From: Alistipes sp.
GTDB lineage: Bacteria; Bacteroidota; Bacteroidia; Bacteroidales; Rikenellaceae
Length of the DNA: 22,574 nucleotides
Direction: 5' to 3'
NCBI GenBank assembly: GCA_017559615.1
Contig: JAFYRB010000026.1
Location: forward strand, 1-22,574
Under the pieces are notes generated by a model, which did no database searches, was not told the origin of the DNA, and was given only the letters and a program-made list of their open reading frames with translations. Within the stretch, counting starts at the first letter, position 1; every line of letters starts with the position of its first letter. Both the position numbers and the translations under genes were made by a program. Below, piece after piece: positions 15,307 through 22,255 of this stretch.

Positions 15307-16149
15307 ATGGCTACGCGTCGTGAGGTGCTGAATGAGTTGTGTCGTGCCGCCGAGGTGTGCTACGATGCTGTTGAGGCTCGCCAGATTGCCGAGATGGTAC
15401 TTATGGCAAAGGGTGGTCTCTCGCGAAATGATATCCTTGTGGAGCCTAATGTTGAGGTTCTAATTCCTGATTTTGATACAATTGTCGAGCAGTTAAAGAG
15501 CTGGACTCCAGTGCAATATATCATTGGCCGTGCGGAGTTTATGGATATGGAACTCGAGGTTAGGGGTAATGTTCTAATCCCTCGCCCCGAGACTGAGGAG
15601 TTGGTGATGTGGATTGCCAACGAGAGCAAGGCGGGTAGTAAGGTACTGGATGTCGGTACAGGCTCGGGATGTATCGCTCTTGGCGTGGCACGAAGCGTAA
15701 GGGATGCCAAGGTTTCGGCAATAGATATCTCGGATGCAGCCCTTGAGGTAGCACGAAAGAATGGCGCAACATACGCCCCAAATGTTGAGTTTTTGAAGGG
15801 TGATGCCCTTGCGGAGTTTGATATGCTCTTTGCTGAAAAATTCGACGTTGTAGTTTCAAATCCACCATATATTCCATCGAGAGATATCGCTTTGATGCGT
15901 CCAAATGTGGTTGATTATGAGCCACATATGGCGCTTTTCGTGCCAGATGATGATCCGCTAATCTTCTATCGTTCCATAGCGCGTACATCGCGTAAGTTGC
16001 TAAAGCCCCACGGGCGACTCTACTTCGAGATTTATGAGTCGCTTGTGGCGGAGATGTGCGAGATGCTGAAGAAGGAGGGATATGTGGATGTGGTTGTGAG
16101 AGAGGACTTTAGAGGTAAACCAAGAATGATATGCGCAAAAGTAGGGTAG
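15307..16149 (+). CDS. prmC: Peptide chain release factor N5-glutamine methyltransferase
   Basis: The protein of 280 residues has a helical N-terminal domain with TPVQYIIG (67-74), then IPRPETEELV (91-100), the SAM loop DVGTGSGCIAL (115-125) and the catalytic NPPYIP (185-190). These define PrmC (HemK), which methylates the GGQ glutamine of RF1 and RF2. Length is standard. It starts one base after the aroC stop and overlaps recX by 19 nt, so translation is probably coupled. Confidence 0.95.
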   Translation: MATRREVLNELCRAAEVCYDAVEARQIAEMVLMAKGGLSRNDILVEPNVEVLIPDFDTIVEQLKSWTPVQYIIGRAEFMDMELEVRGNVLIPRPETEELVMWIANESKAGSKVLDVGTGSGCIALGVARSVRDAKVSAIDISDAALEVARKNGATYAPNVEFLKGDALAEFDMLFAEKFDVVVSNPPYIPSRDIALMRPNVVDYEPHMALFVPDDDPLIFYRSIARTSRKLLKPHGRLYFEIYESLVAEMCEMLKKEGYVDVVVREDFRGKPRMICAKVG

Positions 16150-16643
16150 AGTGTGATGATGTTACGCCACGTGAGCGTAAGACCAAAACGGCGGAGCAGG
16201 CCCTCAATGCGCTGATGCGTCTCTGTTCCAAAGCCGAGAAGTCGTCGGGCGATGCTCTGCGTCTGATGTATACGTGGGGTGTGCCTATGGCCGAGCGTCA
16301 GGGTGTGCTGCAAAAACTTATCGAACTACGATTTATAGATGACGCGCGATATGCCGAGGCTTACACGCGCGAGAAGAGTGCAATAGCGGGTTGGGGAGCG
16401 CGAAAAATTGCCCAACACCTCTACCAAAAGGGTATCGCAAAGGAGATTGTAGAACGTACCATAGCGACGTTGGAGGGTGATGACCAGCGTGCGATGCTTG
16501 AGAAGCGCCTACAACGAAAACTCCCTTCGGTCAAGGCTGCGAATGACTATGAGTTGCGCGGTAAACTACTTCGTTATGCACTTGGGCTTGGCTATGATTA
16601 TGATATGGTTATTTCGGTGATTGATAAAGTTGTATTACGCTAA
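16131..16643 (+). CDS. recX: Regulatory protein RecX
   Basis: The protein of 170 residues has the three-helix repeats of RecX: AEQALNALMRLCSKAEKSS, then LQKLIELRFIDDARYAEAYTREK, then GARKIAQHLYQKGIAKEIVE, and a last repeat ending LGYDYDMVISVIDKV. RecX binds inside the RecA filament and inhibits it. The N-terminus is basic (MRKSRVECDDVTPRERKTKT). The start overlaps prmC by 19 nt; it is the last gene of the run. No strong terminator follows, only weak palindromes in 16688-16728. Confidence 0.9.
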   Translation: MRKSRVECDDVTPRERKTKTAEQALNALMRLCSKAEKSSGDALRLMYTWGVPMAERQGVLQKLIELRFIDDARYAEAYTREKSAIAGWGARKIAQHLYQKGIAKEIVERTIATLEGDDQRAMLEKRLQRKLPSVKAANDYELRGKLLRYALGLGYDYDMVISVIDKVVLR

Positions 16644-16757
16644 TTATCAGTTAGATAAGTATGGTTGTTGCGTCTATTTATATCGCGCGAATAAGCACTT
16701 ATTTCAGATGTTGTGATATAAAATATCAGCGATTTTGATGTGAATAGGTGCAAAAAT

Positions 16758-16788
16758 TTTGCAAATCGATATATTTTACGTACTTTTG
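16758..16788 (+). promoter_or_regulatory. Promoter of tRNA-Arg
   Basis: TTTG (16758-16761), exactly 19 bp and TACTTTTG (16781-16788) match the consensus. Transcription from about 16795 would yield a leader of about 83 nt before the tRNA. Upstream, between recX and this promoter, are the small palindrome TGATATAAAATATCA (16714-16728) and AATAAG/CTTATT, without coding potential. Confidence 0.7.
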
Positions 16789-16799
16789 CACCGCATAAG

Positions 16800-16863
16800 T
16801 TATCCGATGCTATCAGCCGTTGTCTTAAGTTACGGTTTTTGGTTTGTGATAGATGTCGGATAA
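16800..16863 (+). repeat. Structured leader of the tRNA-Arg transcript
   Basis: TTATCCGA (16800-16807) pairs with TCGGATAA (16856-16863), and inside it TATCA pairs with TGATA; a further inner pair is CCGT/ACGG. The whole forms a stem of about 64 nt beginning close to the predicted transcription start and ending 14 nt before the tRNA. It may be a 5' leader removed by RNase P or a small RNA in its own right. No run of T follows the stem, so it is not a terminator. Confidence 0.55.
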
Positions 16864-16877
16864 AAACATAATGTGAT

Positions 16878-16951
16878 GGTTCCGTAGCTCAGCTGGATAG
16901 AGCAACAGCCTTCTAAGCTGTGGGTCGTGGGTTCGAATCCCGCCGGAATCA
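16878..16951 (+). tRNA. tRNA-Arg (anticodon UCU)
   Basis: The cloverleaf is complete: acceptor GGTTCCG with CGGAATC (16944-16950), D stem GCTC/GAGC, anticodon stem ACAGC/GCTGT with loop CTTCTAA giving anticodon TCT, and T arm GTGGG TTCGAAT CCCGC. The discriminator base is A and CCA is not encoded. It reads AGA (and AGG) arginine codons. Remnants of accessory genes follow directly, as is common at tRNA genes used by integrating elements. Confidence 0.96.
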
Positions 16952-16965
16952 CAAAAGAACTAAAA

Positions 16966-16998
16966 AATATAAGGAGTCCCAAAAGGACTCCTATATTA
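16966..16998 (+). terminator. Terminator after tRNA-Arg
   Basis: AGGAGTCC (16972-16979) pairs with GGACTCCT (16985-16992) around the loop CAAAA, and the AT flanks extend the stem with one bulge. The following tract ATTATTTTATT is T-rich rather than a pure T run. Confidence 0.7.
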
Positions 16999-17136
16999 TT
17001 TTATTCATTTCGAGATAGTTAGCGGTAAAATCGAACCCACCCAAAACCGCCGAAAAATCACAGTTTTTCACCCGAAAAACACCCCCAAAATTTTTATAGA
17101 AATTTTAGGCAGATTTTACACTACACCACCACAATT
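16999..17136. other. Non-coding stretch between tRNA-Arg and the remnants
   Basis: No gene is seen. GAAAAA (about 17054-17059) can pair with a nearby TTTTTC. TCGAACCCAC (17031-17040) is the reverse complement of ten bases of the tRNA T arm. The minus strand is free of stops for about 37 codons, but there is no start and no family I know. Confidence 0.4.
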
Positions 17137-17256
17137 CTATTCAAACTCATTTTGACTCCACATCTCGCATTGAGTCATAATAGTTTCGAGTGCTGCGTCC
17201 TGACCCTCTGGCGGATATTTGTATTTTTTGAGTAGGCGTTTCACAATGCGATGCAT
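17137..17256 (-). pseudogene. Remnant of a type I restriction enzyme HsdR (C-terminus)
   Basis: A minus-strand frame of 39 codons ends at TAG (17137-17139). It reads MHRIVKRLLKKYKYPPEG followed by QDAALETIMTQCEMW. The pattern IKRLLxKYxYPPEGQ with a following helix ending in Q and an acidic residue is how many HsdR proteins end (the C-terminal DUF3387 domain). HsdR is about 1000 residues long, so about 95 percent is missing. The upstream side (above 17256) does not continue the match. It has no function expected and lies between tRNA-Arg and an HsdM remnant, consistent with decay of an integrated restriction locus. Confidence 0.65.
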
Positions 17257-17354
17257 ACTGCCAAACCCCAAACTATCTGCTCCCGCCGCGAAATAGTAAA
17301 AAACAATGATATAATCGCAAATTTTTACTACCTTTGTACAAAATTTGGATTACT

Positions 17355-17420
17355 ATGGCTAAACTCAATACAGCAGATATCGGTTTTGAAGATCAGATTT
17401 GGAAGGCGGCAGATAAGATG
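17355..17420 (+). pseudogene. Remnant of a type I methyltransferase HsdM (N-terminus)
   Basis: The frame starts MAKLNTADIGFEDQIWKAAD and stops matching one or two residues later. The pattern NIGFExxLWxAADKLRG is the conserved opening of HsdM proteins. Here the match ends at AADK, where LRG would follow, and the frame hits a stop at 17438-17440. A -7-like TACCTTTG (17329-17336) sits at a natural distance before the ATG, so the original promoter region may persist. The sequence passes straight into a sulfatase C-terminus in another frame, marking a deletion joint near 17418-17423. Confidence 0.65.
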
Positions 17421-17548
17421 TGCAGCTCTACGATATGGTAGCCGACCCAAACGAGACTACCGACCTTGCAGCACAACACCCTGCACTTGTTCGAAAATTG
17501 AGCCAGCAGGTCTGCCAGTGGTACGCAAAGTATCGACACGGAATGTAG
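17420..17548 (+). pseudogene. Remnant of a sulfatase (C-terminus)
   Basis: In the frame ending at TAG 17546-17548 the translation is VQLYDMVADPNETTDLAAQ followed by HPALVRKLSQQVCQWYAKY. LYDxxxDPxETxNLA plus HPxxVxKL is the typical end of formylglycine-dependent sulfatases, which are abundant in gut Bacteroidales and act on host or dietary glycans. Only about 42 of roughly 500 residues remain; the catalytic Cys/Ser site is absent. It is fused out of frame to the HsdM remnant on its left. Confidence 0.65.
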
Positions 17549-17892
17549 AAAACAACCCCACTCGGCACAAAAAATATATTAAGTAACGGTACAACCGCAA
17601 TACATCAGACTATGACTGAGTAAACTATTTGTTTTATGCGGTGAGAGTGGGTTGTTTAAATGTGATTAGGTCTGATTGGGGGTTTGTTCGGTTGTTTTGG
17701 GAATTTGTATGAAGATGCGATTACGATGTAATAAAAGGTCTAAAACACTCTTTAATTAGATGTTAGCGTAATCAAATCGCGCCAAATTAAAAACTAAACA
17801 CTTTATAAATAATCTTATCCTTGATTTTCGCAATATATTATCTTAATATTAATTTAATTTTCCTATATTTGTTATAACTAAAATCAAAGATT
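17549..17892. other. AT-rich gap before the fimbrillin genes
   Basis: No gene, RNA or clear hairpin is seen in this 344-bp stretch. Its 3' end holds TATATTTG (17864-17871), a plausible -7 box 22 bp before the ATG at 17893, without a clear -33 partner. The composition is clearly more AT-rich than that of the lptB-recX block. Confidence 0.4.
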
Positions 17893-18828
17893 ATGAAAAC
17901 TAAAAATTACCTGTTTGTTATGTTGATAGCTTTAATGCTTTCAGCTTGCAACAACACAAATGGCATTATTCCGCCTCTAGATGAACAATCTATTACAATT
18001 ACTGCAGATGTTATCCAGCATACAAGGGCAGGATATCAGAGTGGGGTTCTAATGCCAGAAAAGTTTGTTATGGATATCTCTCAAAATGGGGATGCTAAAT
18101 TTAGCTATTCGCTAGTTGAGATGACAAAGGATGAAGGAGCTAACACCTATTCTGCAGATCGTAATCTTCTATGGGCAGATGATACTCATACGGCTACGGT
18201 CAAAGCTATGACCATTCCTATGGGACTGACAACTGTTGACGACACAAATGTTATGGAAGTTAAGGTAAGCCTTCAGCAGAATGTTGAATCAAATGTCGTA
18301 ACAAGTGATTTGCTTGGGGCAACATCGACATCAAATGGGGGTATTACGATAACAGGTTCAAATATTAATATCGAATTCCAGCACTTGTTGTCAAAATTGG
18401 ATGTATCATACAGTTTTGCGTCTGAGATCGAGGGTGAGTCTATAGATGTAAAATCTATTACTCTCCAGAATATTTGCACAACAGGTGGATACAGCTATGC
18501 AAATATGGCTCTTGATACAACAAATATGAGCTATGGTGATATAGCGATGTTCCATAGTTCAACAGAAGACCGCAAGGGTACTGCAGAGGCAATATTCTAC
18601 CCATATGAGCCTACTGAAGATCCAATACTTGTAATAAATGCAACGATTAATGACGTTGATTGTAATTTCAGTTGCCCTGTTAAACTTAATGACGCCAATG
18701 GTTTTATAGGCGGAAAGCGTTACACTATGAACGTCTCAATTATAGGAACATCTGTTAGTGGGACAACTGCAACTATCGCAAATGGATGGGATACTAGCCC
18801 CGACGAAGAATCATTTGTTACAGAATAA
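17893..18828 (+). CDS. Fimbrillin-family lipoprotein
   Basis: The protein of 311 residues has a lipoprotein signal with lipobox LSAC (Cys19), then SITITADVIQHTRAGYQSG. The Arg45 in HTRAG lies where Porphyromonas FimA is cut (Arg46) to expose the groove for strand exchange in type V pili. The rest has the two-domain beta pattern of fimbrillins: FSYSLVEMTKDE, LLWADDTHTATVKAM, DLLGATS, IEFQHLLSKLDVSYSF, EAIFYPYEP and NGFIGGKRYTMNVSI. Blocks all along its length recur in the N-terminal part of the convergent SGNH fusion protein. It is 15 bp upstream of a second fimbrillin gene. It may be a shaft, anchor or accessory subunit; the sequence does not say which. Confidence 0.82.
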   Translation: MKTKNYLFVMLIALMLSACNNTNGIIPPLDEQSITITADVIQHTRAGYQSGVLMPEKFVMDISQNGDAKFSYSLVEMTKDEGANTYSADRNLLWADDTHTATVKAMTIPMGLTTVDDTNVMEVKVSLQQNVESNVVTSDLLGATSTSNGGITITGSNINIEFQHLLSKLDVSYSFASEIEGESIDVKSITLQNICTTGGYSYANMALDTTNMSYGDIAMFHSSTEDRKGTAEAIFYPYEPTEDPILVINATINDVDCNFSCPVKLNDANGFIGGKRYTMNVSIIGTSVSGTTATIANGWDTSPDEESFVTE

Positions 18829-18843
18829 TATAAAAGGAAAGTT

Positions 18844-19704
18844 ATGAAAACATCATATAAATATATAGCAATAGCATTTGCAGCACTCCTTTGTTCTTGC
18901 GACAAGGAGGTTATGCCTGACTTCGTTGAATCTCAGGTAGAGATTTCAGCAAATATAACTCCGTGCGTTTTAACACGTGTCACTGATGATGGAACTGCAT
19001 TTACGGATGGTGATAAAATAAAAGTTCAGAATATAAATCGAAAAGAGAAAAATCTTGCTACTTATACATATTCTGAGAGCACAGGCAAGTGGAGCACCAC
19101 TGATGCCTTATATTGGGGTGTTCAGCCTACCAACACATTCAATGCGTGGTATCCTGCAACATCGGCATACAACTCATTCACCATCCCTACTGATCAGACT
19201 GCAGGAACTGCTACAGCCGATTGGATGACAGCTACGACCTCAGCAAATAGAGCAAATGGGGCTGTGAATTTATCTTTCAACCACAACCTTGCAAAGGTTA
19301 CAATTACCATTGATAAGTGGAGTAACGAATATTTAGAAAGTGAAAGAGTTATTAGTTTGCTGGAGCTCAGCTCACTTTCTGGGGTAATGTCCTACAATAG
19401 CACTTTGTCGGGAGATAATCAAGCAAAGTGGGTTAAAACATATACAAAAGATACAAACAAATCATTTGTTGCAATAATTGCTCCCGGCACATATGCTTCA
19501 GCAACGAATATTATGCAGGTCTATGTAAATGGCTCGACAACACCTCTTGCTGTCAAAACGACATCCAATCTTACACTAGAGGCAGGTAAAGCATACAGTT
19601 TCAAACTTACTATAGGAAAGGATCTGGCCACTATTACATCTTCTGTGACAGTTGGAGATTGGGGTGATGTAGAGCTTGAAGGTAATAATGCACAGCAGCA
19701 GTAA
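18844..19704 (+). CDS. Fimbrillin-family lipoprotein
   Basis: The protein of 286 residues has the signal MKTSYKYIAIAFAALLCSC (Cys19) followed by an acidic stretch. Arg45 in VLTRVTDDG is a candidate protease site in the same place as in its neighbour. The body follows the fimbrillin / Mfa-like pattern: FTDGDKIKVQNI, YTYSESTGKWSTTDALYWG, FNAWYPATS, VNLSFNHNLAKVTITI and LEAGKAYSFKLTIGK. It differs from the upstream gene except in fold, so the two are likely distinct subunits of one pilus. It is in the same transcript as that gene and ends at a shared terminator. Confidence 0.82.
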   Translation: MKTSYKYIAIAFAALLCSCDKEVMPDFVESQVEISANITPCVLTRVTDDGTAFTDGDKIKVQNINRKEKNLATYTYSESTGKWSTTDALYWGVQPTNTFNAWYPATSAYNSFTIPTDQTAGTATADWMTATTSANRANGAVNLSFNHNLAKVTITIDKWSNEYLESERVISLLELSSLSGVMSYNSTLSGDNQAKWVKTYTKDTNKSFVAIIAPGTYASATNIMQVYVNGSTTPLAVKTTSNLTLEAGKAYSFKLTIGKDLATITSSVTVGDWGDVELEGNNAQQQ

Positions 19705-19743
19705 TGCAATTGAAGTATAAGAGATTATAAAATAATAGCTAAA

Positions 19744-19777
19744 AAAGCCAACTTACCGCATTGGGTAAGTTGGCTTT
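19744..19777. terminator. Bidirectional terminator between convergent fimbrillin genes
   Basis: AAAGCCAACTTACC (19744-19757) pairs perfectly with GGTAAGTTGGCTTT (19764-19777) around a 6-nt loop. A run of A precedes it and TTTAATTTTAATTT follows, so it works on both strands. It separates the genes ending at 19704 and 19782. Confidence 0.9.
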
Positions 19778-19781
19778 AATT

Positions 19782-21701
19782 TTAATTTAACCCAAATATT
19801 CTACTTAATTCTTTGACATAAATGTCTGCAATAATTCTGTTGGATTCGCCTGTTAAATCACTGAAAGGATGTGTCCCATCAGGACAAAACTTCATAAAAT
19901 CATTCTCATCATTTATAACAGTATTCATTATCCACGTGTATTTATACACATTTACGATGTCCAATCCCCACATACCAGCAACTGCTTCATTTGCACCACA
20001 TAAGAGGCTACAGAAATCATTACTATCTTCACCAAGGTCATTAGCTAAAGCTTTGAACTCAGCTTCAAATACTGGAGTTTTCCACGCAAAATAATTTCCA
20101 ATAATTATTCTTAGGCCGGGGTTTATCTTGAGACATTCATTTATTATATATGTCATTGCATATAAATATGAGTTCCTTGTAAATCCTTTTATCGCACAAT
20201 CCTCAAGGTATGATTCACGGCTAATTTTCCCTTCAGCAAGCGATTTCAACCACGTATAGCCGATAACATCTTCCGCTGGCAATACTACACCATTTTCATT
20301 CACTTTGGTCGCCCAATGATGCGTACATTCGTATACGATAGAATGTCTGTCATTAAATCCGTGGTCCAAGATGAGTGTGGTACAATTGTCTATTGTTCCA
20401 TCTATATATGGAATTATCAATGACTCGTATGAATGGTCTAAAAATTCATTCATCCATTTATCTCTCCAAGATGTACTCTTCCCTTCTTTTTTTCTAATAT
20501 TTTCAAGAACATCATAAAATTTAGTTCTTATCTCAGCTTTAGTTGCAGATAAACAATATCCCATAGGGAATGCACTTTCAACCTCTGCGGACGTAGTCCA
20601 CGTACAAATAGGATCCCATACTACAAAAGAACTAGGACGGGCGTTATTGATAATAGTACATTCAAGAGCATCAGCTACCATTTTCGGGTAATTGTTATCC
20701 GGGGCAATAGTCTTATCACCAGAAGGAATAGATGTTCCTATCCATAAGATTTTTTCACCTATAAGTGGTTTTATATCATCATTTTCCTCATCCCAATCCT
20801 TAACGATATTTATAGACGCATTTGTTATGGCTGAACCAGAAATTTCTATACTCATCTTATATCTTTTACCGGCTATGAAACCATCCTTACTTTTCAGTCT
20901 AACTGGGCAAGTCAATTCCTTAACCTTACCATCCACACTTACATAGACCACTAGTATCGGGTCGGTCTCCGGTATATACGGATAGAATACAGCCTCAGCA
21001 CTATTGCTAGCATTATTATGACACATATCTATATTCCCAAATCCTTTCGCTACGCTGTTGTCATAATCCATCTCAGCATAACTAAAACCACCGCCCACAC
21101 AGACATTTCTCAATGTAAACGAATTGATTTTCATTGATTCTGCAGCTCCTTCATTTGAAAATCGGTAAGATACATCCAACTTTGTAGTAAGGTGATTGAA
21201 CATAATCTTTATATCATCTCCCTCTATTACAATACCTTTATCCGAAGTTGCACCTAAAAGGTCACTTGCCATTACATTTTCCTCACTAGTCTGATCTGTA
21301 CATACGCTGATTTTCATCGGATTTTCAGGATCGATTTCATCCAAATTATAAGGAAGAGTCAGTGCCTTGATCGAAGCATTATGTTGTCCTTCAGAATCAG
21401 CCCATAAGAGTAGTTTATCCGATGGAGCCTGATAGATGTTGCTAGCTTCTTCCTTAGTCATTTTTACTAAAGAATAGTCAAATCTTCCGCTTCCGCCCTG
21501 AATGACATCCATATAAAAATGAGAAGGCAATACTTCGCTCCCTTCATATCCTGCTCTTGTCTGGCTTGAAATCTCGCTTCTTACAGTGATTATATTTCCA
21601 GATTCAAAAATTCCATCCTCAATCTTTTCGCTACACGCAATAAAGCAAAAGACAGCTAAGATATAAATTATTAGTTTTACTATATATTTTGCAGATGCCA
21701 T
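19782..21701 (-). CDS. Fimbrillin-SGNH/GDSL hydrolase fusion lipoprotein
   Basis: The protein of 639 residues starts with a lipoprotein signal (lipobox FIAC, Cys23). Residues 35-305 form a fimbrillin region with SSQTRAGYEG (candidate cut at Arg49), YSLVKMTKEE, DLLGATS, AEAVFYPYIP and DGFIAGKRYKMSIEI, closely matching the 17893 gene. From about residue 313 an SGNH hydrolase domain follows: block I ILWIGTSIPSG with Ser324, block III DHGFND (Asn450) and block V CPDGTHP (Asp608, His611). This gives a complete Ser-Asp-His set. The likely activity is ester or acetyl removal from a glycan; the substrate is unknown. It is one continuous frame, so the fusion is genuine. A subunit with an enzyme head, or an enzyme using a fimbrillin anchor, are both possible. 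Confidence 0.85.
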   Translation of the reverse strand: MASAKYIVKLIIYILAVFCFIACSEKIEDGIFESGNIITVRSEISSQTRAGYEGSEVLPSHFYMDVIQGGSGRFDYSLVKMTKEEASNIYQAPSDKLLLWADSEGQHNASIKALTLPYNLDEIDPENPMKISVCTDQTSEENVMASDLLGATSDKGIVIEGDDIKIMFNHLTTKLDVSYRFSNEGAAESMKINSFTLRNVCVGGGFSYAEMDYDNSVAKGFGNIDMCHNNASNSAEAVFYPYIPETDPILVVYVSVDGKVKELTCPVRLKSKDGFIAGKRYKMSIEISGSAITNASINIVKDWDEENDDIKPLIGEKILWIGTSIPSGDKTIAPDNNYPKMVADALECTIINNARPSSFVVWDPICTWTTSAEVESAFPMGYCLSATKAEIRTKFYDVLENIRKKEGKSTSWRDKWMNEFLDHSYESLIIPYIDGTIDNCTTLILDHGFNDRHSIVYECTHHWATKVNENGVVLPAEDVIGYTWLKSLAEGKISRESYLEDCAIKGFTRNSYLYAMTYIINECLKINPGLRIIIGNYFAWKTPVFEAEFKALANDLGEDSNDFCSLLCGANEAVAGMWGLDIVNVYKYTWIMNTVINDENDFMKFCPDGTHPFSDLTGESNRIIADIYVKELSRIFGLN

Positions 21702-21755
21702 AGTGTTACCGTTTTGATATTAATAGATATTGACAACATAATTCCATTATATTTA

Positions 21756-21788
21756 CAAAGATAGTAAAGTTTAATCGTTAATAACAAA
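21756..21788 (-). promoter_or_regulatory. Promoter of the fimbrillin-SGNH gene
   Basis: On the minus strand TTTG (21785-21788) is followed after 21 bp by TATCTTTG (21756-21763). The start near 21749 gives a leader of about 48 nt. A run of T reaches into the -33 box from upstream (A from 21786 on the plus strand), outside the spacer. Confidence 0.55.
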
Positions 21789-22255
21789 AAAAAAGGAAAA
21801 TCTTTTATCTAAATCACTCGTCTGTGTCATAAATATGATAATGTTATTTTTATTTTCGATATTCCTTTTGAGTGTTGTTCGTTTGCGAAAAAAATTCTAC
21901 ATTCGTATTTGGATTGGGTTGATTTATGAGTATGATAAGAATCGTTGGAAAGTTCTTCACTTTTCAACGATTTTTGTTTATGCCCAGCCTCTCCATTTAT
22001 CCTGAATAGTGTCGTAGTGTGGAAACTCGACATAAAAAAACTTGCATATTGCATAAAGTCATCGTTATTCACTGAATATCAACGATATGTAATAAAAAAA
22101 TATGCAAACACAACGTAAATTTAGGCTAATTTCATCCTTGTTGAAAGGGGCTTATTCGTATTATATATATAGGGCACTTTGTAAAATCATCATCCGCAGC
22201 AGTGTGGATGGAGGTAGAAAAGTGTATAATGTTTAACCTATAAAATTCAACTATT
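21789..22255. other. Gene-free AT-rich stretch with hairpins
   Basis: No convincing gene is present. Two structures stand out. AATCGTTG-G-AAAG (21940-21952) pairs with CTTT-T-CAACGATT (21960-21972), followed by TTTTG, like a plus-strand terminator with no gene before it. TTGCATATT (22042-22050) pairs with AATATGCAA (22099-22107), enclosing ATCGTT/AACGAT (22061-22066, 22081-22086). These could belong to the leader of the next gene or to a decayed element. Confidence 0.45.

Noticed and set aside
17030..17040. Inverted ten-base match to the tRNA-Arg T arm as a possible attachment site
   Set aside because: It is short, inverted rather than direct, and the match stops after ten bases; an att repeat should be direct and reach the tRNA 3' end.
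17251..17586. A 111-codon plus-strand frame in the remnant region
   Set aside because: It runs in a third frame across the HsdM and sulfatase pieces, which have recognisable translations in their own frames; its own product resembles nothing.
21786..21794. A9 run near the promoter of the fimbrillin-SGNH gene as a second slippage switch
   Set aside because: It lies outside the -33/-7 spacer, so length changes would not alter the promoter spacing; A runs are also common in this AT-rich DNA.
21827..22072. An 81-codon minus-strand frame in the right gap
   Set aside because: No signal, family or promoter support; it overlaps hairpins and is AT-rich noise.
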